A DNA stretch of 64,000 nt from Sphingomonas sp. LC-1 (GCF_025371035.1 NZ_JANZXB010000012.1:62001-126000), one strand, 5' to 3'. Positions 43,866-53,697 are shown, numbered from the stretch's first letter. The notes: generated from the letters alone by a model not told the origin. Translations and numbers: made by a program.

Positions 43866-45017
43866 TCAATCCGCCGGATAGGTGCTTCCGCCCGGCAGGC
43901 GCAGGCGAAAGGTCGCGGGCACCGCTGCCAGCAGATCGAGCGTACCGCCATGCCCCTGTGCGATTTGCCGGGCGAGGGTCAGGCCGATGCCGGTTCCAGT
44001 CGACTTGGTGGTCGCAAAGGGGCGAAAGATCACGCTGGCCTGTTCCGGCGCTATGCCCGGGCCGTTGTCGCTGACGTCGATGATCAGTGCGCCTTCGCGA
44101 CAGTCGCCCGCGATCGTCATATGGGGCGTTGCGACTCCTGCCGCGTCGGTCGCCTCGACCGCGTTCTGCAACAGCGCCCAGATCGCCTGGTTGAGCTGGT
44201 CGCGATCGACGGCGGCATGCAGGCCCGGCGGCAGCGCGATCGCGAGGACGGCGTCGGGCCAGCGGCTGGCGAACAACCGCGCCAGGTCGTCGATCAACTC
44301 GTTGATGCATATCGGCTGTTTCAGCGGCGGGGGCAGGCGGGCGAGCGATCGATAGGCCTGGGTGAAGCGTTGCAAACCCTCCGCCCGGCGAGCGAGGGTC
44401 GTCAGGATTTCGGGTAACAGCGTCGGGTCGCTGTCCATCGTCTCCGCCGCAGCGATCCCGCATTCCGCCAGCGAGACGATGGGGACCAAACCGTTGAGCA
44501 TCTCATGGCCCAGCACCTGGATCATCTCCGCGCTGGCCCTTGCCTCGGCGGTCTGCTCCTCGCTCTCCACGTCGATCAGCGCGACCACCGATTGCGCGCC
44601 GACATCGACACGGTCGGCGCGCCACGCACGACCGGCGTGACGAAGGTGCGAGGCTTGCCCGTCCAAAAGCGCGCCCGGGGGCGGAAGAACCCGGTCATCC
44701 GTATCGAACAGGCGTCGGGCGGCCCGGTTGAGGGCCCGCACCGCCGCGCCGTCGATCGACAGCAGCGGCGTGGGGGAAGCATCGAGTAACATCCGGTGAA
44801 CCGCCCCCTCGCGCTCGTCCACGATCATGGGGGCGGGGGGCACGACCATGGGACGTCGCACCCTCGACAGGTTCAACAGCAGCAAGCAGCCCAGGGTCAG
44901 CACCCCGCCGGTCATCGCCAGCCACAGGCCATGGGCCCAGGCCAGTGCGATGACGGCTCCGGCGATTGCGAGCGACAGGCCGATCCCGACCGACGACCGC
45001 TCGGCCCTAGAGCCCAT
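43866..45017 (-). CDS. Sensor histidine kinase (NtrY/AtoS-like core)
   Basis: A 383-residue membrane kinase. Two hydrophobic helices lie at about 10-50 (IGLSLAIAGAVIALAW and LWLAMTGGVLTLGCLLLL) with almost no periplasmic loop, so it likely senses within the membrane or through the PAS-like part at about 70-160. The phospho-His is in VLGHEMLNGLVPI; ATPase boxes are ALLQNAVEA, DVSDNGPGI and GTGIGLTLARQ. Its start overlaps the end of the response-regulator gene by 11 bases, so they form a cognate pair. Confidence 0.9.
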   Translation of the reverse strand: MGSRAERSSVGIGLSLAIAGAVIALAWAHGLWLAMTGGVLTLGCLLLLNLSRVRRPMVVPPAPMIVDEREGAVHRMLLDASPTPLLSIDGAAVRALNRAARRLFDTDDRVLPPPGALLDGQASHLRHAGRAWRADRVDVGAQSVVALIDVESEEQTAEARASAEMIQVLGHEMLNGLVPIVSLAECGIAAAETMDSDPTLLPEILTTLARRAEGLQRFTQAYRSLARLPPPLKQPICINELIDDLARLFASRWPDAVLAIALPPGLHAAVDRDQLNQAIWALLQNAVEATDAAGVATPHMTIAGDCREGALIIDVSDNGPGIAPEQASVIFRPFATTKSTGTGIGLTLARQIAQGHGGTLDLLAAVPATFRLRLPGGSTYPAD

Positions 45018-46257
45018 GTTGCGCCATGCGCCGGTAAAGGGTGCCCCGACTGATCCCCAGTGCGGCGGCGGCGCGCGAGACATTGTGACGATGCTCCTTC
45101 AGCGCGGCGACGATCATCAGTTTTTCCGCATCGTCCAGACGGAAGGGCGCGGCGCCCCCCGGCTCGGCGGCGACCGAGGCGGTCATCGCGGGTCGGATCG
45201 CCGCCGCGTCCACCATTCCGTCATCGGACAGCAACACCGCCCGTTCGATCGCCGCGGCCAGACCGCGCACCTCGTCGGGCCAATCGGTCGCGGTGACGAT
45301 CGCCTCGGCGGCGGGCGTCAACCGGGCGGCGGCACGACCATAGCTTTCCCCAGCGATTTGCGCGAAGTGCCGGGCGAGGATCACCGCATCCTCGCGCCGT
45401 GCGGATAGCGGTGGCACCGCGATCTCCAGGGTGCACAGGCGCCGGCGCAGTGCGGGCGAAAGCGATGCTAGGTCGTCCGCCATGCTGATACAGCGCAACC
45501 CCGGCAACAGCCGATCGAGCAGGCGCGCCTGCGCCACCATATCGAGCCGATCGGGATGCCGCAGAAACACGGTGCGGTGCGCATCGTCGAGCAACCGCCA
45601 CTGATCCGCGTCGCGCAGATCGATGCGAACCGGCGGCATCGCCGCATCACCCGATGCGGCATGGACCGCCATCGCCGCCAGCGTCCGGCCCGATCCCGAC
45701 CGTCCGGTGACGCAGATATTGGCGACGGTCGGGCCGACCCGGTGGATCATCGCCCGTACCGCGTTGATCGCGGGGGAGTCGCCCAGCAGGATATTGCCGC
45801 CGCCACTGCCACCGGCGCGGGGTGGAGAGATTCTTCCCCCGGCCGAGCGCTGGCCGATGACGGCAGCGCATTTGGCGAGGAGATCGTCCTTGCGCCACGG
45901 CTTCATCAGGAAGTCGCGCGCACCCGCCTGCATCGCTGCGACGGCGATGCGGATGCCGCTATGTGCGGTGATGACGATGATACGGGTCCCTGGATCGTCG
46001 GCCATGATCCGCGCGATACAGGCCAGTCCTTCCTCGCCATTGGAACGGCCGGCGGTGAAGTTCATATCGAGCAGGATCGCGTCATAGCGCCGCCGCGCGA
46101 GCCGCGAATAAGCTTCATCAGGGCCGCCCGCGATGTCGATCTGGTGTCCGGCCAGCCGAAACAGGATATCCGTGGTTCTCGCAACGACCGGATCGTCCTC
46201 GATCAACAGGATATTCCACACGGTTGACACGTCCGGCGACTGTCCATCGGCGGACAT
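45007..46257 (-). CDS. NtrC-family response regulator lacking the GAFTGA motif
   Basis: A 416-residue regulator. The receiver (about 15-135) has LLIEDDPVV, LLDMNF with the phospho-Asp, VITAHSG and MKPWRKDD. The AAA+ domain is short and eroded: Walker A is GRSGSGRTLAA, the GAFTGA loop that contacts sigma-54 is missing, and no clean Walker B Asp-Glu is seen. A Fis-type helix-turn-helix ends it (HNVSRAAAALGISRGTLYRR). It probably controls sigma-70 promoters or acts as a repressor. ATG 46257 is used; ATG 46314 is possible. The gene is divergent from the FtsX-like permease and likely regulates it. Confidence 0.87.
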   Translation of the reverse strand: MSADGQSPDVSTVWNILLIEDDPVVARTTDILFRLAGHQIDIAGGPDEAYSRLARRRYDAILLDMNFTAGRSNGEEGLACIARIMADDPGTRIIVITAHSGIRIAVAAMQAGARDFLMKPWRKDDLLAKCAAVIGQRSAGGRISPPRAGGSGGGNILLGDSPAINAVRAMIHRVGPTVANICVTGRSGSGRTLAAMAVHAASGDAAMPPVRIDLRDADQWRLLDDAHRTVFLRHPDRLDMVAQARLLDRLLPGLRCISMADDLASLSPALRRRLCTLEIAVPPLSARREDAVILARHFAQIAGESYGRAAARLTPAAEAIVTATDWPDEVRGLAAAIERAVLLSDDGMVDAAAIRPAMTASVAAEPGGAAPFRLDDAEKLMIVAALKEHRHNVSRAAAALGISRGTLYRRMAQHGL

Positions 46258-46278
46258 ATTGTTCGAACCTGCTCCGCC

Positions 46279-46290
46279 GTCCGGACGGTC
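46279..46290. promoter_or_regulatory. Perfect palindrome upstream of the NtrC-like gene
   Basis: CCGTCCGGACGG is a perfect 12-base dyad 22 bases before the regulator start, and GTTCGAAC (46263-46270) is a second one. Both lie in the 201-base divergent gap and could be operators for autoregulation. Dyads this short also arise by chance in GC-rich DNA. If the regulator began at 46314 they would be inside the gene. Confidence 0.25.
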
Positions 46291-46458
46291 CGTTGAATAT
46301 AAGTCTTTAATCATAACGCGTTGGTATTTCCACCGCTGGACAGGGACAGTCGGACCATGATGACCGAACAGGCGATCCGCGCAAGTGCAGCCTAACCGAT
46401 ATGGGTCTCCGCATATTGGCAGCACTCAGCGCGCGACCGAAGAAGGAAGACGCCCCGC

Positions 46459-48852
46459 ATGAACAGCTTTGCGCTTCTGTCGCTCTATCGTTCGCTGACC
46501 CGCCAAAAACTCTATACTGCGCTCAACATCGGCGGTCTCGCGGTGGGGATTGCGGTGTTCCTGGTGCTGGGCCTCTATGTTCGGTTCGAGACGAGTTTTG
46601 AGCGATGGGTGCCCGACCATGCCAAACTCTATCTGGTCGAGGAATATTGGGATCGTCCCGGTAGCCCCTCTAACGGCGCCAGCGATACGACCATGGGCGG
46701 GCTGATCGACCAGATCCGCGAGGATTTTCCCGGAACGGTCGCGACCCGGATGCGCTGGATGGGGGCGAACGTGATACGCGATGGCGTCGGAACGGCGGAA
46801 GGCTTCGCCTATGCCGATATCAACTTCCTTGATCTATTCCGATTGCCGATGGTGGCGGGCGATGGACGCGCGGCTTTGCGTGACCCGACCAACGTCCTGT
46901 TGAGCGAGACGATGGCGCGGAAATATTTCCCGGATGGTCATGCTATCGGTCGACCGCTGATTATGAACGTCGGGGGGACGACTTCGGTATACCGCGTGGC
47001 GGGAATCTTCCGCGACCTGCCCAAGGCCAGCGTCATGGATTTCACCTTGCTAGGTCGGATGCCAGCCGATCCGAAAGATCAATATTGGTATCATTGGGGA
47101 AGCGAGCGCGTTCAGACTTTCCTTCGATTCGACACGCCCGCCGCTGCGGAGGATTTTACGCGGCGCCTCCCGGGCTTCGTCAAGCGTCGCGGGGCAAAGG
47201 ATCTGGGCGATGCGCTGGCGATATTCCGTTTGCAGCTGCTGCCCATCACCGATTGGCATCTTCAAACGCCGGGGCGCAAGCTGACGATGGTGACGTTGGG
47301 ACTGGTCGGCGTGCTGACCCTGCTGATCGCCATCATAAACTACGTGAATCTCGCCACCGCCCGTTCGGGGTTGCGCGCGCGGGAGGTGGCGATGCGAAAG
47401 GTACTGGGGGCGAACAGAGGCGCGCTGATCCGTCAGTTTCTGGGCGAAGCCATACTGACCGTTGCGATCGCAGCGCTGGTGGGGGGAATGCTGGCGGAAG
47501 TCGGCTTGCCCTTCGTCAATGCGGCTGGCGGACTGGCACTCACAATCCCTTACGCTGTGGTGGTGCCGACGCTGGCGTTGCTGGTGCTGCTCGTCGGACT
47601 GTTGGCGGGAATTTATCCCGCGTTGCTCCTCTCGAGATACTCTGCTGCCGCCGTCCTGGCCTCGGCCAAGTCCCCAGGCGGCGGGCGAGCGGGTACCCGG
47701 TTGCGCGAGGGACTTGTGGTGCTTCAATTCGCACTCGCCACGGCCTTCATCATCGGGACGGCCGTTCTGATTGCGCAGACCCGGCATGTCCGCAATGCCG
47801 ATCCCGGTTTCCGTCGCGATGGCCTGATCCTCGTCATGTCGACGGCGGAACCCGCCCTGGACAACAGTCAGCGTACTGCCTTTCTGGAACGGGTCCGCGC
47901 GGTGCCGGGCGTCCATGCAGTGTCCGGATCGGAGGCGGTGCCGGGCCTCAGCAATGGTAACAGCGCTCCCTTCGCCGTCCCAGGACGATCGGGGGAGGGG
48001 CCCTCGCTCCAGTGGTTTTACGTGGGCCCGCAATTCTTCGATGTTTCGGGCATTCGGTTGCTCGTCGGGCGCGTGTTCGATGATCGCCACCGCATGGACG
48101 ATTTCAGCAGCGGCGACTGGAAGCGCCCAACCAATGTGGTGATCAATCGGCGCGCCGCCGAAGCATTGGGTTTCCCCACGCCCGAGGCTGCGCTCGGTCG
48201 AACCTTTGGCGGAGCGGATGGACCGCGCACGGTCATCGGCGTGGTCGAGAATGCCCGCTTCTTTGGCCCGCGCGATCCGGTCAACCCGACCCTTTATTAT
48301 TATACTCCTCGCCCCTTGAGTTGGCGCACGGTCCTGCGCGTCGATGGCGATCCGGTCACGACGATGAATGCGGTGCGCACCGTCTGGCGTCAGGTCGCGC
48401 CCGCTGTACCGTTCGAAGCCAAGACCGTCGGACAAAACCTCGAGCGCTATTATGAAGCGGACGATCGTGCCACCCGCCTGTTCGGGATTGGGGCGGGGCT
48501 CGCGGTGCTGATCGGATGCGTGGGGCTGTGGGGTCTCGCCTCGTTCAACACCGCGCGGCGGGTGAGGGAGATCGGCATCCGCAAGACCTTGGGGGCATCG
48601 TCCACCGACATCGTAAGGCTGCTTGTCGGACAGTTCCTGCGCCCGGTGCTGGTCGCGAACCTGATCGCCTGGCCGCTGGCATTCCTTGCTATGCAGACAT
48701 GGTTGGCGGGGTTCGACGATCGCATTGCCTTGTCGCCGCTTTATTTCGTCGGAGCCAGCCTCATCGCGCTTGTCATCGCCGGAGCCACGGTGTCCGGCCA
48801 GGCCCTGCGCGCCAGCCGAGCCACCCCGGCCTGGGCGCTGCGTCACGACTAG
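46459..48852 (+). CDS. ABC transporter permease (FtsX/MacB type, duplicated)
   Basis: A 797-residue protein with two MacB-type units. Each has a hydrophobic helix (LNIGGLAVGIAVFLVLGLYV; LVVLQFALATAFIIGTAVL), a periplasmic domain and three C-terminal helices, so eight helices in all. REVAMRKVLGANRGALIRQF and REIGIRKTLGASSTDIVRLL are the paired FtsX signatures. The matching ATPase is not in the window. Members export peptides, lipoproteins or drugs, or act in envelope stress. The divergent two-component genes suggest it is signal-controlled, as in BceAB- and MacAB-like systems. Confidence 0.92.
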   Translation: MNSFALLSLYRSLTRQKLYTALNIGGLAVGIAVFLVLGLYVRFETSFERWVPDHAKLYLVEEYWDRPGSPSNGASDTTMGGLIDQIREDFPGTVATRMRWMGANVIRDGVGTAEGFAYADINFLDLFRLPMVAGDGRAALRDPTNVLLSETMARKYFPDGHAIGRPLIMNVGGTTSVYRVAGIFRDLPKASVMDFTLLGRMPADPKDQYWYHWGSERVQTFLRFDTPAAAEDFTRRLPGFVKRRGAKDLGDALAIFRLQLLPITDWHLQTPGRKLTMVTLGLVGVLTLLIAIINYVNLATARSGLRAREVAMRKVLGANRGALIRQFLGEAILTVAIAALVGGMLAEVGLPFVNAAGGLALTIPYAVVVPTLALLVLLVGLLAGIYPALLLSRYSAAAVLASAKSPGGGRAGTRLREGLVVLQFALATAFIIGTAVLIAQTRHVRNADPGFRRDGLILVMSTAEPALDNSQRTAFLERVRAVPGVHAVSGSEAVPGLSNGNSAPFAVPGRSGEGPSLQWFYVGPQFFDVSGIRLLVGRVFDDRHRMDDFSSGDWKRPTNVVINRRAAEALGFPTPEAALGRTFGGADGPRTVIGVVENARFFGPRDPVNPTLYYYTPRPLSWRTVLRVDGDPVTTMNAVRTVWRQVAPAVPFEAKTVGQNLERYYEADDRATRLFGIGAGLAVLIGCVGLWGLASFNTARRVREIGIRKTLGASSTDIVRLLVGQFLRPVLVANLIAWPLAFLAMQTWLAGFDDRIALSPLYFVGASLIALVIAGATVSGQALRASRATPAWALRHD

Positions 48853-48861
48853 CGGGATCGA

Positions 48862-51800
48862 TCACCCCCGGGCCGGGCCATAGCCGCCGCCCCCCGGGGT
48901 CTCGATCACGATCCGGTCGCCTGGTTTAAGCTCGACCTGATCGGTCCCCGTCATCGGCTCGCGGCGGCCATCGGCGCGCTCGACATGCTGGGTGCCAGCC
49001 GCGCCGTTTGCGCCGCCCTCAAGGCCGAAGGGCGCGATGGTGCGGCGCGAGGCGACGAGCGTTGCGGTCATCGGCTCCAGCGCGGTGATCGCCCGGATCG
49101 CGCCGTCGCCGCCACGATGTCGCCCGTCGCCCCCCGATCCGCGCCGGATGGCGAAGCGGTCGAGCCGAACGGGATAGCGGAGTTCCAATATCTCGGGATC
49201 GGTGATCCGCGTGTTGGTCATATGCGTATGCACGGCGGAGGCACCGTCGAAATCGGGCCCGGCGCCGGCGCCGCCGCAAATGGTCTCGTAATATTGGTGG
49301 CGGGCATTGCCGAACAGGAAGTTGTTCATCGTCCCTTGCGCAGCGGCGGACGCGCCCAGAGCTCCCAATAATGCGTTGCAAACCGCCTGGCTGACCTCTG
49401 TATTGCCCGCGACGACCGCACTGCCGGGCGGTGGCGACAGGAAGGACCCGTCGGGAATGACGATCGTCAGCGGTGCGAGGCAGCCTTCGTTGAGCGGCAG
49501 ATCCGTCCCCACCAGGCAACGAAAGGCATAGAGCACCACCGCGCGCGTGACGGCGGGCGGCGCGTTGAAATTGCCCGTGCTGGCGGGACCGGTGCCGGTG
49601 AAGTCGATCGTGGCGGCCCGCACGGAGTGGTCGATGCGGACCTTCACCTTCAACGGCGTGCCGTCGTCCATCGCATAGTCGAACGCCCCGTCCCGCAGAC
49701 GGCTCAACACCTGGCGAATGCTCTCCTCGGCATGCGCCATGACATGGCCCATATAGGCGCGGACCATGGGCCAGCCCTGCGTCGCGACCATCGCGTTCAA
49801 CTCCGCAATGCCGGTGGCGTTGGCGGCGAGCTGTGCCTTGATGTCGGCGATATTGGTATCCGGGCTGCGTGCCGGATAGCGGGCTTGGTCGAGCAGGTCG
49901 CGGAACGCCTGCTCCCGCAATTCGCCGCCATCGACCAGCAGGAAGTCGTCGATGACCACCCCCTCGTCCTCCAGCGTCCGGGAATGGGGCGGGGTCGATC
50001 CCGGCGTCAACCCGCCGATATCGGCGTGATGGCCGCGATTGGCCACGAAGAAGCGAAGGGTGCCGTCTTCGCCGAAGACCGGCGATATGACGGTTACGTC
50101 GGGAAGATGGGTGCCGCCGTTGAACGGATTATTGAGCGCCACCGCATCGCCGGGCTTGAGCGTCGCACCGCGACTGGCGAGCACCGCGCGCACGCTCTCG
50201 CCCATCGCGCCCAGATGGACGGGCACATGTGGGGCGTTGGCGATCAGACAGCCCGAGGCGTCGAACAGCGCACAGGAAAAGTCCAGCCGCTCCTTCATAT
50301 TGACGCTGACCGAGGTGTTGCGGAGGACGACCCCCATCCGCTCGGCAATGCCCATGAACTGGGTGTTGAACAGTTCCAGCCGAACCGGATCGACGATCGC
50401 CGGATCGGACGCGGTCCCAGCGGTTGCGCCGTCATGGGTCAGCAACAATTCCCCGCCCGAGCCGACTTCGAGCGCCCAGTCCGGCTCCACCATGGTCGTC
50501 GCGATCGCCTCGCGGATCAGCGCGGGGCCGGTGATGCGGTCGCCGGACCGCAGTTGCGTGCGATCATGGATCGGGGTTTCGTGCTCGGCCCCGCCGGTCC
50601 AGACCTTCGCCACGGCAAGCGGGGCAGTCATCGGCCCCTCGCGAGGCGGCAGCGGCGGGGGCGAGACGGGCTCGCCGGGCAGGATCGCCTCGACCACCAG
50701 TGTTTCGATCATGATGGCGCGATCGGGACTGATGAAGCCGAATCGCGCGCGGTGCGCCGCCTCAAAGGCGGTGCGCATCGTCGCTGGATCGGCCAAGTCG
50801 ACGCCCAACGCGGTATCGGTGCCGGCATAGCGCAGATTGGCGGTGGCGACCCGCCGTGCGCCGGCGCCGACCTCGGCGGCGGCTGCGTCTCCCAGTTCAG
50901 CGGCGACCGCGTCCAGGGGCTCTCCCAAAGGTCGCTCGACCGACCGCTGTCGGATCGCGACCCGGTCGGCCAAGCCCATCCCATAAGCCGACAGCACGCC
51001 CGCCAATGGATGGATCAGCACCCGGCTCATCCCCAGCAGTTCGGCGACGCGACAGGCATGCTGGCCGCCCGCCCCCCCGAAACATTGCAAGGCGAAGCTG
51101 GTGACGTCCTCACCCCGCTCCAGCGCGACGCGTTTGATCGCCGCCGCCATATGCGCGACCGCCACCTCCAAAAAGCCCTCGGCCACCCGGCGCGGATCGT
51201 CCATGCCGGTCGCGACGGCCAGCTCGCTAAAGCCGCGTGCCGATGCCTCGGGATCGAGGCGCTGATCGCCGTTCGGCCCGAACACGGCGGGGAAGTGATC
51301 GGGCTGGATCTTGCCGACCAGAACATTGGCATCGGTGACGGTCAGGGGGCCACCGCGTCGGTAACAGGCGGGGCCGGGATTGGCGCCGGCGCTGTCGGGG
51401 CCGACCCGGAAGCGGGCGCCGTCATAATGGAGGATCGACCCGCCCCCCGCCGCGACGGTCTCGATCGCCATCATCGGCACGCGCATTTCCACCCCGGCGA
51501 TCTCAGCATCCAGCACCCGCTCGAACCGTCCGGCATAGAGCGCGACATCGGTCGAGGTGCCGCCCATGTCGAACCCGATCACCCGCTCGATCCCGGCGCC
51601 TTCCGCCGTTCGTGCCGCTGCCACCACGCCCCCCGCCGGGCCGGACAGGATCGCGTCCTTGCCCTGAAACACCGATGCCTCTGCCAGTCCGCCGTTCGAC
51701 TGCATGAAGTGCAGCGGCACGCCGTCCAGCGCGTTCGCGACCCGGTCGACATAGCGGCGCAGGACGGGCGACAAATAGGCATCGACCACGCTCGTCCGCC

Positions 51801-52413
51801 CGCGTGCCACCAGACCGATCAGCGGACTGACCGCATGGCTGGCCGAAACCTGCGCAAAGCCGGCGGTACGGGCGAGGGCGGCCACGCGTTGCTCGGCGGC
51901 AGGGTGGGCCCAGGCATGGGTGAGGGCGATGGCGACCGCCTCATAGCCTTCATCATGCCTGGCGGCGAGCAGCGCGGCGACCTCCGCTTCGTCCAACGGC
52001 GTCACCGTCCGGCCGTCCCGATCGATCCGGCCGCCAATTTCGATCACGCCATCATAAAGCGGCCGGGGCAGGCGGATGGCCAGATCGAACAGACGCGGGC
52101 GCGCCTGGTTGCCGATAGCGAGCAGGTCGGCAAAGCCCCGATCGACCACGAGCAGCGTGCGCGTCCCCTTGCGTTCCAGCAGGGCGTTGGTCGCGACGGT
52201 GGTGCCCATCTTGACCTCCGCGACGGAATGGGCGGGCAAGGGGGCGTCATCGGACAGGCCGAGGAGTTGGCGGATGCCCGCCACGGCGGCGTCGGCATAG
52301 CGTTCCGGGTTTTCGCTGAGCAGCTTGGCGGTGGTCAGCGTCCCGTCCGGCGCACGCGCGACGATGTCGGTGAAGGTCCCCCCACGATCGACCCAGAACG
52401 ACCAGCGCACCAT
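48862..52413 (-). CDS. 5-oxoprolinase / hydantoinase HyuA-HyuB fusion
   Basis: An 1183-residue cytosolic enzyme. The N-terminal half is HyuA-like: FWVDRGGTFTD (first ATP-binding loop), KMGTTVATNALLERKG, SGPAGGVVAAAR and GFDMGGTSTD. The C-terminal half from about residue 690 is HyuB-like: SVNMKERLDFSCALFD, PVHLGAMGESV, NNPFNGGTHLPD, NRGHHADIGG. The fused length fits ATP-dependent 5-oxoprolinase, which opens 5-oxo-L-proline to L-glutamate. ATG 52413 with AAGG at eight bases is preferred over a GTG three codons earlier. It is divergent from the regulator and transporter genes that follow. Confidence 0.9.
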   Translation of the reverse strand: MVRWSFWVDRGGTFTDIVARAPDGTLTTAKLLSENPERYADAAVAGIRQLLGLSDDAPLPAHSVAEVKMGTTVATNALLERKGTRTLLVVDRGFADLLAIGNQARPRLFDLAIRLPRPLYDGVIEIGGRIDRDGRTVTPLDEAEVAALLAARHDEGYEAVAIALTHAWAHPAAEQRVAALARTAGFAQVSASHAVSPLIGLVARGRTSVVDAYLSPVLRRYVDRVANALDGVPLHFMQSNGGLAEASVFQGKDAILSGPAGGVVAAARTAEGAGIERVIGFDMGGTSTDVALYAGRFERVLDAEIAGVEMRVPMMAIETVAAGGGSILHYDGARFRVGPDSAGANPGPACYRRGGPLTVTDANVLVGKIQPDHFPAVFGPNGDQRLDPEASARGFSELAVATGMDDPRRVAEGFLEVAVAHMAAAIKRVALERGEDVTSFALQCFGGAGGQHACRVAELLGMSRVLIHPLAGVLSAYGMGLADRVAIRQRSVERPLGEPLDAVAAELGDAAAAEVGAGARRVATANLRYAGTDTALGVDLADPATMRTAFEAAHRARFGFISPDRAIMIETLVVEAILPGEPVSPPPLPPREGPMTAPLAVAKVWTGGAEHETPIHDRTQLRSGDRITGPALIREAIATTMVEPDWALEVGSGGELLLTHDGATAGTASDPAIVDPVRLELFNTQFMGIAERMGVVLRNTSVSVNMKERLDFSCALFDASGCLIANAPHVPVHLGAMGESVRAVLASRGATLKPGDAVALNNPFNGGTHLPDVTVISPVFGEDGTLRFFVANRGHHADIGGLTPGSTPPHSRTLEDEGVVIDDFLLVDGGELREQAFRDLLDQARYPARSPDTNIADIKAQLAANATGIAELNAMVATQGWPMVRAYMGHVMAHAEESIRQVLSRLRDGAFDYAMDDGTPLKVKVRIDHSVRAATIDFTGTGPASTGNFNAPPAVTRAVVLYAFRCLVGTDLPLNEGCLAPLTIVIPDGSFLSPPPGSAVVAGNTEVSQAVCNALLGALGASAAAQGTMNNFLFGNARHQYYETICGGAGAGPDFDGASAVHTHMTNTRITDPEILELRYPVRLDRFAIRRGSGGDGRHRGGDGAIRAITALEPMTATLVASRRTIAPFGLEGGANGAAGTQHVERADGRREPMTGTDQVELKPGDRIVIETPGGGGYGPARG

Positions 52414-52438
52414 CGCCAACACCTTGTGTCTAAATTAT

Positions 52439-52488
52439 CGATGAATCGTATGTATCATATTGACAGTGGGATGCGCTACCGCGATCCT
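52439..52488 (+). promoter_or_regulatory. Divergent control region of the 5-oxoproline module
   Basis: TTGACA (52460-52465) is a perfect -35, followed after 17 bases by GATCCT, a weak -10, placing the transcript start just before the GGAGGG ribosome site of the regulator gene. Just upstream are two small dyads, CGATGAATCG (52439-52448) and TATG-TAT-CATA (52449-52459), possible binding sites for the winged-helix regulator on both genes. Confidence 0.45.
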
Positions 52489-52510
52489 CCCCAGCACTAA
52501 GGAGGGCCGT

Positions 52511-53020
52511 ATGACGACTGGCAGGCGCGCGATCGTTTCCTCGGCGCATCTCGCCGACGGCTCGGCACCGGCGCTGTCGGAACTGGAGTTCAGCCTGACC
52601 CTGGCGGCGGCGGCCTATCAGCGCTGGATGTCGCGCTGTGCCGCCGCGACCGGATTGTCGCTGACCCCGATCGAGGTCCTGATCCTCCACACCGTCCGCC
52701 ATCGCGACCGGCCCAAACGGATCGCGGACATCGCCCTGGTCCTCGACATCGAGGACACGCATCTCGTCACCTATGCCGTGCGCAAGCTGGAAAAGGCAGG
52801 GCTGATCGCGACGCGGCGGGAGGGCAAGGAAAAGCTTCTCGTCGCGACCGAGGCGGGGCGAGAATTTTGTGCGGGCTATCGCGACATTCGCGAGCGCATC
52901 TTGTCCAAGGCGGTCGAGGCCGATGGCCCCGATGCGGCCGCCCTGTCGGAGGCCGCCGATCTGCTGCGGCGCCTGTCGGGCCAGTATAACCAGGCGGCGC
53001 GCGCCGCCGCGACGCTGTAG
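52511..53020 (+). CDS. Winged-helix transcription regulator (MarR-like)
   Basis: A 169-residue protein with a MarR-like core: LSLTPIEVLILHTVRHRDRP, then the recognition region RIADIALVLDIEDTHLVTYA and wing AGLIATRREGKEKLLVATEAG. ATG 52511 has GGAGGG; an upstream ATG at 52460 overlaps the promoter. It lies 11 bases before the DUF969 gene and is divergent from the oxoprolinase, so it probably controls both in response to 5-oxoproline or a related compound. Confidence 0.85.
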   Translation: MTTGRRAIVSSAHLADGSAPALSELEFSLTLAAAAYQRWMSRCAAATGLSLTPIEVLILHTVRHRDRPKRIADIALVLDIEDTHLVTYAVRKLEKAGLIATRREGKEKLLVATEAGREFCAGYRDIRERILSKAVEADGPDAAALSEAADLLRRLSGQYNQAARAAATL

Positions 53021-53031
53021 GACGCGCCGAC

Positions 53032-53697
53032 ATGCTGGTCCTGTCGGGTATCGCGATCATCATCATCGGTTTTGCGCTGGGCGTGAACCCCTTGCTGGTC
53101 GTCACCGTCGCGGCTTTTGCCAGTGCGGCGGCCGCGGGTTTCGGTCCGGTCGAGGTAATCGCGATGATCGGCAAGGCGTTCGTGTCGAGCCGCTTCATGG
53201 CGGTCGCCTGGCTCGCGCTGCCGACGATCGGGCTGCTTGAGCGGGCAGGGCTGCGGGAGCGGGCGCGCGACATCGTGCGAAGGCTGCGCGGGGCGACGAC
53301 CGGGCGCGTGCTGATCGGCTATTTCATGCTGCGCCAGATCACCGCCGCGCTGGGCCTGACCTCGCTGGGCGGGCATGTGCAGATGGTGCGGCCGATCATC
53401 GCGCCGATGGCGGAAGGGGCGGAGGAACGCGATGGAACTTTGCTCGACCCCGATACCCGCGACCATATCCGTGCCCATGCCGCCGCGGTCGACAATATCG
53501 GCGTGTTCTTCGGCGAGGATGTGTTCATCGCGATCGGATCGATCCTGCTGATCCGCGCGATCCTGGAGCAGGAGGGGATCGTCGTCGCGCCGCTACACGT
53601 CGCGCTATGGGCGATCCCGAGCGCGATCGCGGCGCTGCTGATCCATGGTGTCCGCCTGGTGTTGCTCGACCGGCGGCTGAAGGCGCGGCGCGGATGA
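53032..53697 (+). CDS. DUF969 membrane protein (5-oxoproline transporter subunit)
   Basis: A 221-residue protein with about six hydrophobic segments, starting LVLSGIAIIIIGFALGVNPL. VSSRFMAVAWLALPTIGLLER and the loop YFMLRQITAALGLTSLGGH, seen as MLRQITAALGLTSLGG, are DUF969 landmarks. DUF969 and DUF979 genes occur together beside pyroglutamyl peptidase or oxoprolinase genes and are annotated in recent resources as the two subunits of a 5-oxoproline transporter. ATGA overlap with DUF979. Confidence 0.88.
   Translation: MLVLSGIAIIIIGFALGVNPLLVVTVAAFASAAAAGFGPVEVIAMIGKAFVSSRFMAVAWLALPTIGLLERAGLRERARDIVRRLRGATTGRVLIGYFMLRQITAALGLTSLGGHVQMVRPIIAPMAEGAEERDGTLLDPDTRDHIRAHAAAVDNIGVFFGEDVFIAIGSILLIRAILEQEGIVVAPLHVALWAIPSAIAALLIHGVRLVLLDRRLKARRG

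Noticed and set aside
49627-52500. A 957-codon plus-strand frame opposite the oxoprolinase
   Set aside because: The minus-strand reading has clear HyuA/HyuB motifs over its whole length; the plus reading is low-complexity Arg/Gly/His.
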